A stretch of 11,445 nt of DNA from Isohypsibius dastychi (GCA_034696485.1 JAQIWT010001298.1:1-11445), one strand, 5' to 3'. Positions 1 through 7,907 are shown, counted from the stretch's first letter. The notes: generated from the letters alone by a model not told the origin. Numbers and translations are program-made.

Positions 1-103
1 AATAACTAACCAGCTAGAATTTCTCGTAGCATCGGGGTGAATCCCCCTTGGCCGATTTATTCGACATATAATTCATTTTGATTTTCCGAGCTATTCGAGT
101 TAC

Positions 104-1026
104 CTGCTTTGCATCGTACTAGATTCACATAAGAGAATAATAGTAATTGCCGAGGGTAATGTCACTGCTTACTGATGTATGACATCGATCACTTTCACCA
201 CCAGGAGCAGTCCATACACTCCATAGTCAGGTGCAAATGAACAAGAACGGAATCGGTTGTAAGGAAGTAAGAAGCCCTATTCTATTGAGCCCTATGCTGG
301 CTAACGGTGCATCTATCATCATGACCTTACAACGTACACGTCAGTATCCTTGTTTGTCAGAAACACAACCTTGTCTCACTCAAGCTCTCATTGTATGTGC
401 TGTGGGGTACACAACACGGTACTATTCGGATGGTTCTCTCATTTCGGTTTACCTCCATCAACATAGCATCTGTTGGTTGTGAGGTTGACCGCATGATGGA
501 GCTGGTCACCTATAAAGCCCGGCATCCAGAGTATATGAAGATATATCCACATACAGACCACCATGATAATCGATGTACGGATGCTGCGTGTAGCACGGTA
601 GCTGACTGGTCGCAACACGGCCCATAATCGGTCAATAGTGATGAGAACATGAGAATTGCTCATGCCGGCATTGACGACATTCGTAGCCCACTTGTGCAGT
701 CCGCAATAACCCCAACTATATTGCCATGTTCGGTAGAGATGATTCAGGATATCGCTTGGTGCTTGTAACAAGTTGTGGAGCAGATTAACGACGGTCAAAT
801 TGATGAGGTATACGTTGAAGGGTGTCCAGAGAAAGCGATTGGTCAGGAAAGTCAGTAAAACAAGGGTGTTGTTGATGAATGACAAGATGGTGATGACGAG
901 CACAAAGATGGAATCAATCGCCCAAGTAGCGATTTGTGGCTTGACCCCAGCTTGAGCTTGCCAAGACAAGTTCAAAGTTGGTGACCTTTCAAGGTATGTC
1001 AAGTTTGTGGGAAATGTGGAATTCAT
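104..1026 (-). CDS. Divergent class A (rhodopsin-like) GPCR, N-terminal half, partial at left edge
   Basis: Exon 1 (1026..453) begins at ATG 1026-1024 and encodes 191 residues before a donor (GGAG|GTAAAC). The N-terminus has N-glycosylation sequons (NST, NLT, NLS) and no signal peptide. TM1 is about residues 34-58 (NNTLVLL), TM2 71-93, TM3 105-130 with Cys108 as the usual disulfide Cys, then IDRLW (131-135) where most family members have DRY, and TM4 152-172 with Trp160. Cys187 is a likely ECL2 cysteine. The TM2 aspartate position appears to be Asn81. A TM5-like stretch (VTLPSAITIILLCESS) is at 164..104 and would join in frame through an acceptor at 165 and a donor at 103, but ECL2 would then be unusually short. 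A longer reading upstream meets an in-frame TAA at about 171. TM6-7 must lie outside the window. Ligand unknown. The GPCR call for exon 1 is firm; the TM5 exon and intactness are uncertain. Confidence 0.72.
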
Positions 1027-1392
1027 GACGAAACGGTGGCCAGTGATCAACAAGTTTTGTGAAAGCTGGTATGATACAGATCAAATAGTATTTATAGGGA
1101 AATGCAGTTGCACACATTTACTGTTGTTGTGCGATCCTCGGGGGTGTGCGTTGATTTCATTCATTTAGCAATTTGGTGACAAAAGAAAAGACCACAAGCA
1201 TTTACATGACCCACAACGACAATGCCTCAATGGAGATAAAACGCGTTTTACCAAGCTACCGCTACAATATTTTCTCATGTGTTCTGTAGGATAAAGCACA
1301 TGGTATAATGGATGTTTGACGAGATGCTAGAGTGCTTCCTGCAAATACACTTCCATCGCCGTCGGACGTCTGTTTTTCCAATTCATCCATCA

Positions 1393-1419
1393 TTGCATAT
1401 CGCCGAAGGCGATATGCAA
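1393..1419. repeat. Perfect 12-bp inverted repeat, 3-nt loop
   Basis: The arm TTGCATATCGCC (1393-1404) is followed by GAA and the exact complement GGCGATATGCAA (1408-1419). The flanking bases 1392 and 1420 do not pair. It could form a stable hairpin or cruciform, or bind a dimeric factor. It lies in non-coding sequence between two membrane-protein genes. Confidence 0.85.
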
Positions 1420-1679
1420 AGGTCAGGGACAAGGGTTGTGTCTGACTGTAAGCTAAAAAGCGTGCTGGATTTTGCTGGAAGCAGGACGGAAGCTGCTTGG
1501 CTCGGTTCGGCTGTGATTGACGCCACGAGGTTTTATGATCCATACGTAACTGTATTGTTTCCACCTGATTCCAGATACAATGGTGCCTAGTCAAAAGGCC
1601 ATCAGCGAGAACGCTCGATGTGGGTGTACTAGAGATGTAGTACAGTTCGCTACCCGCGACAATGGAATCTGTATTCGTG

Positions 1680-1689
1680 CCCCCCCCCC
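1680..1689. repeat. Poly-C tract of 10
   Basis: Ten consecutive C run into CTGACC. A second tract of 11 C lies about 190 bp away. Such runs are prone to length error in replication and sequencing, so reading frames across them are unreliable. Confidence 0.9.
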
Positions 1690-1874
1690 TGACCTTTGAG
1701 GGAGGGATGACTTGAATTCGAGCTGTTTAGTTGGCTCACATGGAGATCTGCATTATGTCAGATGTTACGAACCCTGCAAGGGCCTGATACTTGGTCGCTT
1801 CAACGTTGCGCTCGTGAACGATGCTACTGATCCAGAATGCCAACGAACGTTTTCGCAACAAGCGAACCTTAGCA

Positions 1875-1885
1875 CCCCCCCCCCC
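1875..1885. repeat. Poly-C tract of 11
   Basis: Eleven consecutive C lie inside an open frame (1821-2261) that would read them as a proline run. Frames 2 and 3 of the plus strand are both open here and either could be shifted by a one-base error. It is about 115 bp upstream of the four-TM reading frame. Confidence 0.9.
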
Positions 1886-1998
1886 TACCATCTTGCCGTA
1901 TCACGATTTTGTCACCAAGTTTCGCTCTCATGACAACATAAGTGATCAAACCCAATATAGCAAAAACAAGTCGATTAGCTGTCAAAAAGTTAAGTTGA

Positions 1999-2692
1999 AT
2001 GCGGGTTCAGAGTCCAGATGGAGAAGATGTCGCACTCATTCAACAAATGAGCCAGATGACACGAGTAACTGCGATTGTCGTTTTGGTCACCTGCTTAGTG
2101 AGTGGGTATTTGGCCAATCAAGCTGTCGCAGCTCGCCACTAAAGTATGACAGCAGTTACAGATCATCTGCGCATTCATGGACATGCTTTCCGATGGCAAT
2201 CCTGGAGCGTCAGTCATCCTCAAGTTCTTGCTCAAAGCGCTCTTCTGGTTTGGGGTCTTGAGTCTGTACTCGAAATGCATCTCGAAAACGGCATACTGGC
2301 TGACAACTATCATCTCTGATATCAAATCTCCAACTCCGTCAAAATTGCTGCACAAAGTATGGTGGTTTGATACCACCATCGATATGGCCGTCAAGCTGAC
2401 CTCCGCAATGAATATTCTTCTAATCGCGCTCTTCGTCACGCCAATTAGTTTAATCTGGAATCAAAATACCAGCAATCTGGCATTTGCGGTGATCCAATAC
2501 GGAATTCAAATGGTCCAGTTGACGATGATTGGCCACTTTTTATGGATCCTCATTTACTGGCCAAATCGGGTATCCGTCGCCTTGTCCTCTCAAATATCAA
2601 CCACCAACCATACGGTTCATGTCGTACCCATTGAACCACTGCAAAGTCAAAGCGACCCAAAAGTAGAAAAGAGCCATGAAACCGTTGAATGA
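1999..2692 (+). CDS. Four-pass membrane protein, family not recognised (two exons, possibly 5' incomplete)
   Basis: Exon A (1999..2097) ends at TTA|GTGAGT; the intron 2098..2161 (64 nt) ends TTACAG; exon B (2162..2692) ends in TGA. Splicing is phase 0 on both sides and removes an in-frame stop just beyond the donor. It restores a continuous hydrophobic segment, VTAIVVLVTC joined to LIICAFMDM, which supports the intron. From ATG 1999 the product is 209 residues with four TM segments: about 23-41, 52-75 (around FLLKALFWFG), 119-140 (around NILLIALFVT) and 146-172 (around HFLWILIYW), then a hydrophilic tail of about 35 residues. An in-frame TGA immediately precedes ATG 1999. Either this is the true start, or an acceptor near 2010 joins an upstream exon and this is the C-terminal part of a larger receptor. 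TM3-TM4 resemble TM6-TM7 of a GPCR only loosely. The family is unknown. Confidence 0.5.
2098..2161 (+). other. Intron of the four-pass membrane protein gene
   Basis: GTGAGT to TTACAG, 64 nt, phase 0. Unspliced, the upstream frame ends at TAA after Ala-Ala-Arg-His. Spliced, it runs on through four TM segments. The length matches other introns in the window (59, 65, 75 nt). Confidence 0.6.
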
Positions 2693-3264
2693 TCCCTGAA
2701 AAGCATTATCTTGTGAACAAACTCAGCCATCAGGGCGCGAATCGATTGAAGAAGACATTAATGCGATGTCTTCAAGCCCGGCAGTTTTTGAGGGTGTCCG
2801 GAAAAAGGTCAACTTTCACCCATAACCAGACGAATGACCACTAGAGATGCTGCAGTCTTCAGGTCATCAGTAACAGGCACTACTCTGCTCCTACCCTATC
2901 TCCGCCCGCAATGATCCAACGTTTGGATTAGATCGCAGAAAGATGGTGCCATAGAATCGCAACATGAAAGATTCACTGGTGAGCAGCAGAGTAATTGCCA
3001 GAACTGGAACATCTAGCGAAGGACCGCCATTGACACATGCACGGCAAGAGGGAGCGAGCATGACAAACATTTTCCTGTGGATATTTTACACCAACCGACA
3101 TTTTGAGGGAAAACGGATTAACATGAAACGCCATCAGAATATTCCGAAAGTGCTCGTGCAAAAGCCAACTACTTTGGAAAGAACTAGAAGGCTAAAGGGT
3201 TTGGAAAATGAAGAAACATAAAGTTTGGACAATTTAAAAATGGCTCACGATGCAAGCGGAAAAA
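2693..3264. other. Intergenic stretch between convergent genes
   Basis: It lies downstream of the plus-strand four-TM gene and of the minus-strand GCSH gene. The only long frame (2964-3221, plus) has no domain, signal or membrane segment and looks like chance. A small imperfect stem is seen near 2752-2774 (GAAGACAT...ATGTCTTC). No canonical AATAAA was found on the plus strand just after 2692. Confidence 0.4.
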
Positions 3265-4590
3265 TTAATGAGCTTCCTCCTGGAGTGATTTGACAAAAGC
3301 TTCATATGCTTTCTCTTTCATTAAGGGATCCAGTTCCGATGGATCACTTAGAACAACTTTGTACAGCCACCCTGAAAATACAACAAAACCATATTCTAAG
3401 CATATCATATAGCACGAAATGGAGCGTATTAAGCGATATATCAGGCAATTCGAAAGAAGCAGTGTATGGCTGATGTTGATATGTACCAGATATTCGTCGG
3501 GCGAATTTAAAAATCAACAAGTGATACCGAAACATTTAACTGAAAATTAACATTCCAATCGAAATACTTGGAATAATGGTTATATAAACCACCAGAATGT
3601 TAAACCTACATCCCAGTTTTTGTTACAATGATACGTAATGGTTACCTTGTTTATAACAGTCTTTGTTGATCAGTTGTGGCTTATTTTCGGCAGCCACGTT
3701 TTTATCCGTCACAGTCCCGGAAACAGGACTATAGATCTCACTGGCGGCCTTGACACTTTCCAGCGCACCACATTCTTCTACAATAAAAAAAAATGTAAAA
3801 TAAAACGAGGTTCTCTCGCACATGCAGTTTTCATTTCAAAAAAACAAATAAAGACAGCAACACAACAGCGCCAAAAAATAGATACTTTGTACGAACTCAG
3901 AAAGCTTTGAAAAGGACGCGCAGACAACTAATCTGAATGAGAATAAACTTGCAAACCATATCGAATTTGAATTCAAATTTGAACGACTTTCCCAAAACGA
4001 AAACCAAATAACTCACCGTCTTTCGTGACTTCGACGCCGGGATCGGGAAGTTGAGCAAAAACGATATCACCAAGAGCTTTTTGAGCGTAATCGGTAATTC
4101 CAACAGTTCCCTCATTCTTCACCGTACCATCATCCTGCACGAGAACCCATTCATGCTTCGTTGTGAACAGACGCTCTGAAAGGAAAGAAATTAATCACAA
4201 CCATGCATAAATAATAATGCTGAAGCCATCTGGTCAATGTACGTTCAATACCAAAGATAAGTCCACTCGATACAGAAACTTATACCGATCGCCACTTTTA
4301 CAAAAACAGCAACACAAAATCAACACTTGAACGCAGTCAGATGCATGCTATCTCACACCCAAAAAGAAATAGAATTTCCAAACAATGTTATATTTTATAC
4401 TATTCCATTCAAAGGGTTAAACAGCAGCTGACGAAGTAGATTCGATCAGGTACTTGCCTCCACTTGCTGCCGTTGATGATGCTAACCTCAAATTGTGCAA
4501 ACGCACATGACAACAAGCGGGTACGGATTTCAGAAGGTCTGCTTTTTGAAGAAAAGATGAACCAATGCGGAATAGTCGAACTGAACTCAT
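3265..4590 (-). CDS. GCSH: Glycine cleavage system H protein, mitochondrial
   Basis: This carries the lipoyl-bound aminomethyl intermediate between the P, T and L proteins of the mitochondrial glycine cleavage complex. Four exons: 4590..4464, 4175..4017, 3777..3646, 3371..3265, spliced in matching phases to 174 residues, close to the human length of about 173. Residues 1-43 are Arg-rich with few acidic residues, as in a mitochondrial transit peptide. The mature part begins [10 protein letters not shown]. The lipoyl domain includes [15 protein letters not shown] (65-79) and [17 protein letters not shown] (100-116), with Lys105 as the lipoylation site. The C-terminus has [15 protein letters not shown] (140-154). 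Three acceptors are strong (TTTCAG, TTGTAG, TTTCAG). The exon 1 donor (GCAA|GTGGAG) is the weakest boundary; it was chosen because it gives the right phase and the junction [13 protein letters not shown]. The frame also runs upstream of ATG 4590, but without an ATG. Confidence 0.96.
3964..3979. repeat. 16-bp perfect palindrome in GCSH intron 2
   Basis: AATTTGAATTCAAATT equals its own reverse complement. It lies in the second GCSH intron, about 40 nt inside the donor. In AT-rich sequence it may be chance. Confidence 0.7.
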
Positions 4591-5184
4591 CTTCAGCGTA
4601 TGGTGTCGAGCGGAGATAAAGCTACAAACAAAATCCGAGCTCCGGAGCAAAAATTACAGAAACCAGAACCGACCAGCCAGCTGATCGTTTTCGAGTTCGA
4701 CATCGAGAAATTCATTGCCGCATCTAGCATCACAGAACACCACGCTGCATAGCGCTTCAGCGGGCCCGTGTATTCGTATCGTAGTCGAACTCATTTCGGG
4801 TTTTGCGGTGCGGCTCGAACTTAAGCACAAGTCACAAGCACATGTTGTACTGTGTCATCTTTGTAAAATATCATCAATATAATCAAATATAATCAAATAT
4901 AATCAAATGAAATTAATATCTTAGAAATATGTAAATATCATTGAAACAAAAGGCGATGTCGAAAGCACTGAAGAAGCAAGCCGGGAAGGGAATCTATCAC
5001 AAAAACGTTGGGGCTGGCTGAACTTTTGTGATCTCTTACCATCCCGGTCGTAGTTCCATTACGCAAATTATCACGACCTTTAATTTTTGAGCAGGTTCAG
5101 CTGACATGAAAATTATTGCGCTGCAACCAGAATTCCAGTCGGGCGGGCCAAAATTTGTTCCTGCGTGACTGCAGAGGCCATAAA
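4591..5184. other. Intergenic region: GCSH promoter side and 3' region of the Shisa-like gene
   Basis: Both flanking genes are on the minus strand, so this holds the 3' UTR of the Shisa-like gene at the high end and the promoter/5' UTR of GCSH at the low end. TTTAAT at 5079-5084 reads ATTAAA on the minus strand, a common variant poly(A) signal about 100 nt past the Shisa-like stop. A 10-bp tandem repeat is listed separately. No other gene is seen. Confidence 0.5.
4873..4908. repeat. 10-bp AT-rich tandem repeat, about 3.5 copies
   Basis: The unit ATCAAATATA is present as two exact copies, flanked by a shortened copy (ATCAATATA) and a partial one (ATCAAATGA). It is a short minisatellite in the intergenic region upstream of GCSH. 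Confidence 0.85.
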
Positions 5185-5849
5185 TCATTCTCGAAGTGGA
5201 ATCTTCTCTTCGGAATCAATATGCGTGTCCACCGGGTAACTTGTCTGTATCCGTGATGTGAAATTACTGGAGATGTAATCGCGTCTATGGGATAACATCC
5301 GCTGTTCAGCTCGTTCCATCCGCCTTTGTTTGCAAATGACGATGGCGCGAAAAATACAGTGGCATATCAGCAAAAATGAGAATGCTAAAACCTGAAAGAG
5401 ATGCCGGCTGTTAATCAATCTGTAATAGCGGTCGACCCATACACTTATAAACTCACAATCATAGCTCCTACTAATATCGCCAACCTACAAACATCGCTCC
5501 TTATTTTTATGAACGACAAAGACCCAAATGCAGGTCGTCGGTAAGGGTCGGTGGCTCACACCCAGTGAATTAGACTTGATTGATGTGAGTGTGGAGCACC
5601 TGTTTAGTGCTCAAGAGTCGTGAGCCACTCGTACTACGTACCCAGCTTCCGTGCTGCCCATTCCAATCTGATTGACTACGAATGTACCCCAATCGCAACA
5701 TATCTTCTCTTCCATACGAGATCCACAACAAAAGGAGGGTGGCCGGGACGTTGGTGACCAAGGAGGACAATGTACTATATGTGTGACATATTTTCCCGCA
5801 TTGTCCTCCATCAATCTTACCATACACGCTTCCATGATCGAAGTCTTAT
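5185..5849 (-). CDS. Shisa-like Cys-rich single-pass membrane protein (5' end unresolved)
   Basis: Three exons are supported: 5849..5642 (acceptor TTTTCCAG, donor GG|GTACGT), a 28-nt microexon 5484..5457 (acceptor TTTGTAG, donor ATT|GTGAGT), and 5391..5185 (acceptor CTCTTTCAG, stop TGA). Phases agree throughout and give 146 residues. The N-terminal part has the Shisa-type cysteine pattern: EACMV, then HCPPW, SFCCG and KICC. One TM segment follows, built across the microexon junction (LAILVGAMI joined to VLAFSFLLICHC). The cytosolic tail is basic near the membrane (KQRRMERAEQR) and has no PPxY motif. Shisa-like proteins are membrane adaptors acting on receptor trafficking; here that role is only inferred. 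No signal-peptide exon was found. A candidate upstream exon (6049..5909, phase-compatible through a 59-nt intron) lacks a start codon and is doubtful. The fragment could belong to the related VOPP1/WBP1-type group. Confidence 0.6.
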
Positions 5850-6916
5850 CTGGAAAATTATAAAAAACCCTAATTTTGCACGTAACAAATGCACGTGAGA
5901 AATGTTACCCAAAACTGCTCCCATATCGATGAATCCAAGTGGACTGCGTGATGGAAGCCGAATTGAGACACCTTGTTTAACGGCATAAAGACTCCAACCG
6001 CAGAAGAACTGGAGCGAGCGTGTGACTCGGGCAATGACGATGAGCAGACCTGATGATAAAATTCACCTAGGCAGAAGACATCAAAATAATAACAGATTCA
6101 CCACTCGGTTTGTTCTTTTTGTTTTGTTGAGGACGGCCAACGTCACATTCGATGTGAAGCTTATCCTAGGGCCCAGGGGCATATCGTCAGCACCGTTTTA
6201 AGCTATCGAACAAGATCATCACAGATCACTAGTTTTCTGTCGGTGAGTACCGTGGTATATATCATTGGTTAATAATTAACAGAGAATTTTCGATTACGAG
6301 ATGTTCAACTCGAGTTAACATCACTAGAGGGCTGGAAACAGGACGTGCTGGTCAAAACGGAAAATGTATTTCGAGACATTTCTGCTGACCTTTGATGGCT
6401 AAAATATACAGAATGAATGAACTATGTTTAAAGCCACACTTGGATTATACCGAAAAATTCGATTATGATTATTATGATTAAGTACCATAAATATCAATTT
6501 GGCAATATCGATGAGCCGGGTGGTGATACCATTAGTGATGAAACACCTCGCTTGTAGAGCACGGTTAAAGTATCATTTTTGAGATGAAGCCAAAAGAATT
6601 ATTATATCACCATAAAAATCGATGAAAAGTTGAATAATGTCATTATTAGTCATCTGCTCTGCTAAGTACCCTTGCGAAACCAGTGCAACTTCATCGGACC
6701 AGAGAAAAGAACAGTTATCAGCATTCACGTAACCACCTTCAAATAAATGCGATGCGCCAAAATTCCAGCCAAAATCTTTCTAGCTCTTGGGGATATGTTT
6801 TCTGTACATAATCAACTGTGATCCGGTGCGAAAAGTATCAATCCATTGTTCGTTCTTCTCTACTTTTCTCGATTCAATTACAGATTTTTAAATCGTTATC
6901 AAAATATTACTGTAAA
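5850..6916. other. Divergent intergenic region with candidate exons of both flanking genes
   Basis: It lies between the minus-strand Shisa-like gene and the plus-strand glycine-rich gene, so the 5' ends of both should be here. On the minus strand, 6049..5909 is an open phase-compatible stretch that could be a further Shisa-like exon, but has no ATG. On the plus strand there is a strong donor at 6243 and an acceptor at 6883, described separately. A short AT-rich GATTAT repeat is at 6461-6480. No clear TATA box is seen. Confidence 0.4.
6243..6883 (+). other. Putative 5' UTR intron of the glycine-rich protein gene
   Basis: The sequence GTCG|GTGAGTACC at 6243 is a near-consensus donor, and TCAATTACAG|ATTTT at 6883 a good acceptor 33 nt before the ATG at 6917. 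Splicing would give a non-coding first exon ending at 6242. The first-exon start is not determined. This is inference from splice signals only. Confidence 0.4.
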
Positions 6917-7524
6917 ATGAGATTATCCATCGCCATTCTTGTAGCTCTGATGGTCATCGGTAAGATCACAAGCCTTCTTATTCTCACAAAGCTGTTCAAA
7001 CCTTGTGCTTAATGACAGGAATGGTGAAAGCCCGTGGTGGCGGCGGTGGTTTCGGTGGTGGAGGTTTCGGTGGGGGATTCGGCGGAGGTTTTGGCGGCAT
7101 TGGCGGATTCGGGGGAATCGGTGGCTTTGGTGGCTTCGGACTTGGACTTGGGGGTCTCGGATACGGAGGTTTCGGACTTGGCGGTTATGGTGACTATTTG
7201 GGCGGACTCATTGGGCCGGAAGAGATGGGCATCATGGGCGACCCATATGCACCCAGTTTCATGACCGGAATGGGAGGATTCGGCGATATGGGATATGGAC
7301 AAGGACAGGGACAGGGTGGGAACTACGGTGGTAATGGTGGCAGCTATGGTGGTCATGATGGTGGTAATGGATATGGACATCAAGAGCAGGGAGGACGGTA
7401 CAAGCGTGATACATCCTCCATGATGAGGAATAACATGATGCGACCGATGACGAATAACGGTCGCACCAACAGATTCCGCATGTCAAACGGAATGATGGGC
7501 CAGAGGATGAGGATGAGAATGTGA
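6917..7524 (+). CDS. Secreted glycine-rich protein with Lys-Arg site and Met/Arg-rich C-terminal peptide
   Basis: Two coding exons: 6917..6959 and 7019..7524, separated by a 59-nt phase-1 intron (ATCG|GTAAGA ... GACAG). The product has 182 residues. Residues 1-19 (MRLSIAILVALMVIGMVKA) form a signal peptide, with likely cleavage before Arg20. Residues 21-75 are nearly pure GGF/GGI/GGL/GGY repeats. About 76-105 is a less repetitive stretch with acidic residues and proline, and 106-142 is Gly/Gln/Asn/Tyr-rich (GQGQGQGG, NYGGNGG). A dibasic RYKRD site (KR at 143-144) precedes a 38-residue tail with 11 Met, 8 Arg, no Lys and one Asp, ending QRMRMRM. Gly-rich FGG/YGG secreted proteins act as cuticle, silk, adhesive or antimicrobial-type peptides. 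Which of these applies is unknown, and no homolog is named. Confidence 0.85.
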
Positions 7525-7781
7525 TAATCCTTCAGAGCTATCCTCTACTTTTCAGTTGGTAGAAATATGAGTAGGGTAGCCTGTTTCCGTTCTCCATTAT
7601 TGTACACATCCATTTCTGCGACCCTTTTTTTGTTGAACATTTTTTTAGTGCGAAGTTGTGGTGACAAAATACAGTATTCCAAGGTGCGATTCGTTGTTCT
7701 GACATTCCCCTCAGCAAGGACCTTAACAAAGTACAACAAGCAAAGCTTGTGAAGTGAGCAAGACCAAGTCGGTGACCTCTC

Positions 7782-7822
7782 GCATAGTGAGAGTAAAACT
7801 CTCACTTTTACTCTCACTATGC
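7782..7822. repeat. Perfect 17-bp inverted repeat with 7-nt loop
   Basis: The arm GCATAGTGAGAGTAAAA (7782-7798) is followed by CTCTCAC and the exact reverse complement TTTTACTCTCACTATGC (7806-7822). The loop repeats the arm motif CTCTCAC. It sits between the 3' ends of two convergent genes and would fold into a stable hairpin in RNA from either strand. It could be a small foldback element remnant or a 3'-end structure. Confidence 0.9.
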
Positions 7823-7901
7823 CTCTCGCCCTTCCTCAAGTTTCAGATCTCGTACAGTGGAATCCGACCATATCAATTAAAAAGATCAACGAAAGTGTAT
7901 A

Positions 7902-7907
7902 TTTATT
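7902..7907 (-). promoter_or_regulatory. Putative poly(A) signal of exportin-5
   Basis: TTTATT on the plus strand reads AATAAA on the minus strand, about 135 nt past the exportin-5 stop codon. It is the first canonical hexamer noticed in that direction. Confidence 0.5.

Larger units (their letters stand above)
1027..1998. other. Intergenic stretch between two divergently oriented membrane-protein genes
   Basis: This should hold the 5' regions of the minus-strand GPCR and the plus-strand four-TM gene. Overlapping frames of 70-150 codons exist on both strands (for example 1262-1594 and 1821-2261), but none shows a transmembrane segment, a domain motif or consistent splice signals. A hairpin and two poly-C tracts are listed separately. 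No clear TATA box is seen. Confidence 0.4.

Noticed and set aside
231-627. Two short plus-strand frames at the left end
   Set aside because: They are antisense to the GPCR exon and its intron; no coding features.
1262-1594. 110-codon minus-strand and 92-codon plus-strand open frames over the same DNA
   Set aside because: Both open strands at once, no recognisable domain and no supporting splice signals; likely chance openness.
1821-2261. 146-codon plus-strand frame with a proline run
   Set aside because: It overlaps the better-supported four-TM frame, its proline run is the 11-C tract, and it gives no membrane segment. It is kept only as a possible frameshifted upstream piece.
2964-3221. 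85-codon plus-strand frame between the four-TM gene and GCSH
   Set aside because: No hydrophobic segment, motif or splice context; composition looks like translated non-coding DNA.
5570-5827. Alternative minus-strand frame over the Shisa-like exon
   Set aside because: It lacks the SFCCG/KICC cysteine pattern and does not join in phase to the TM microexon.
7009-7383. Thr/Ser/Ala-rich 124-codon minus-strand frame
   Set aside because: It is the complement of the Gly-rich repeat; GGN codons read backwards always give open Thr/Ser/Ala-rich frames.
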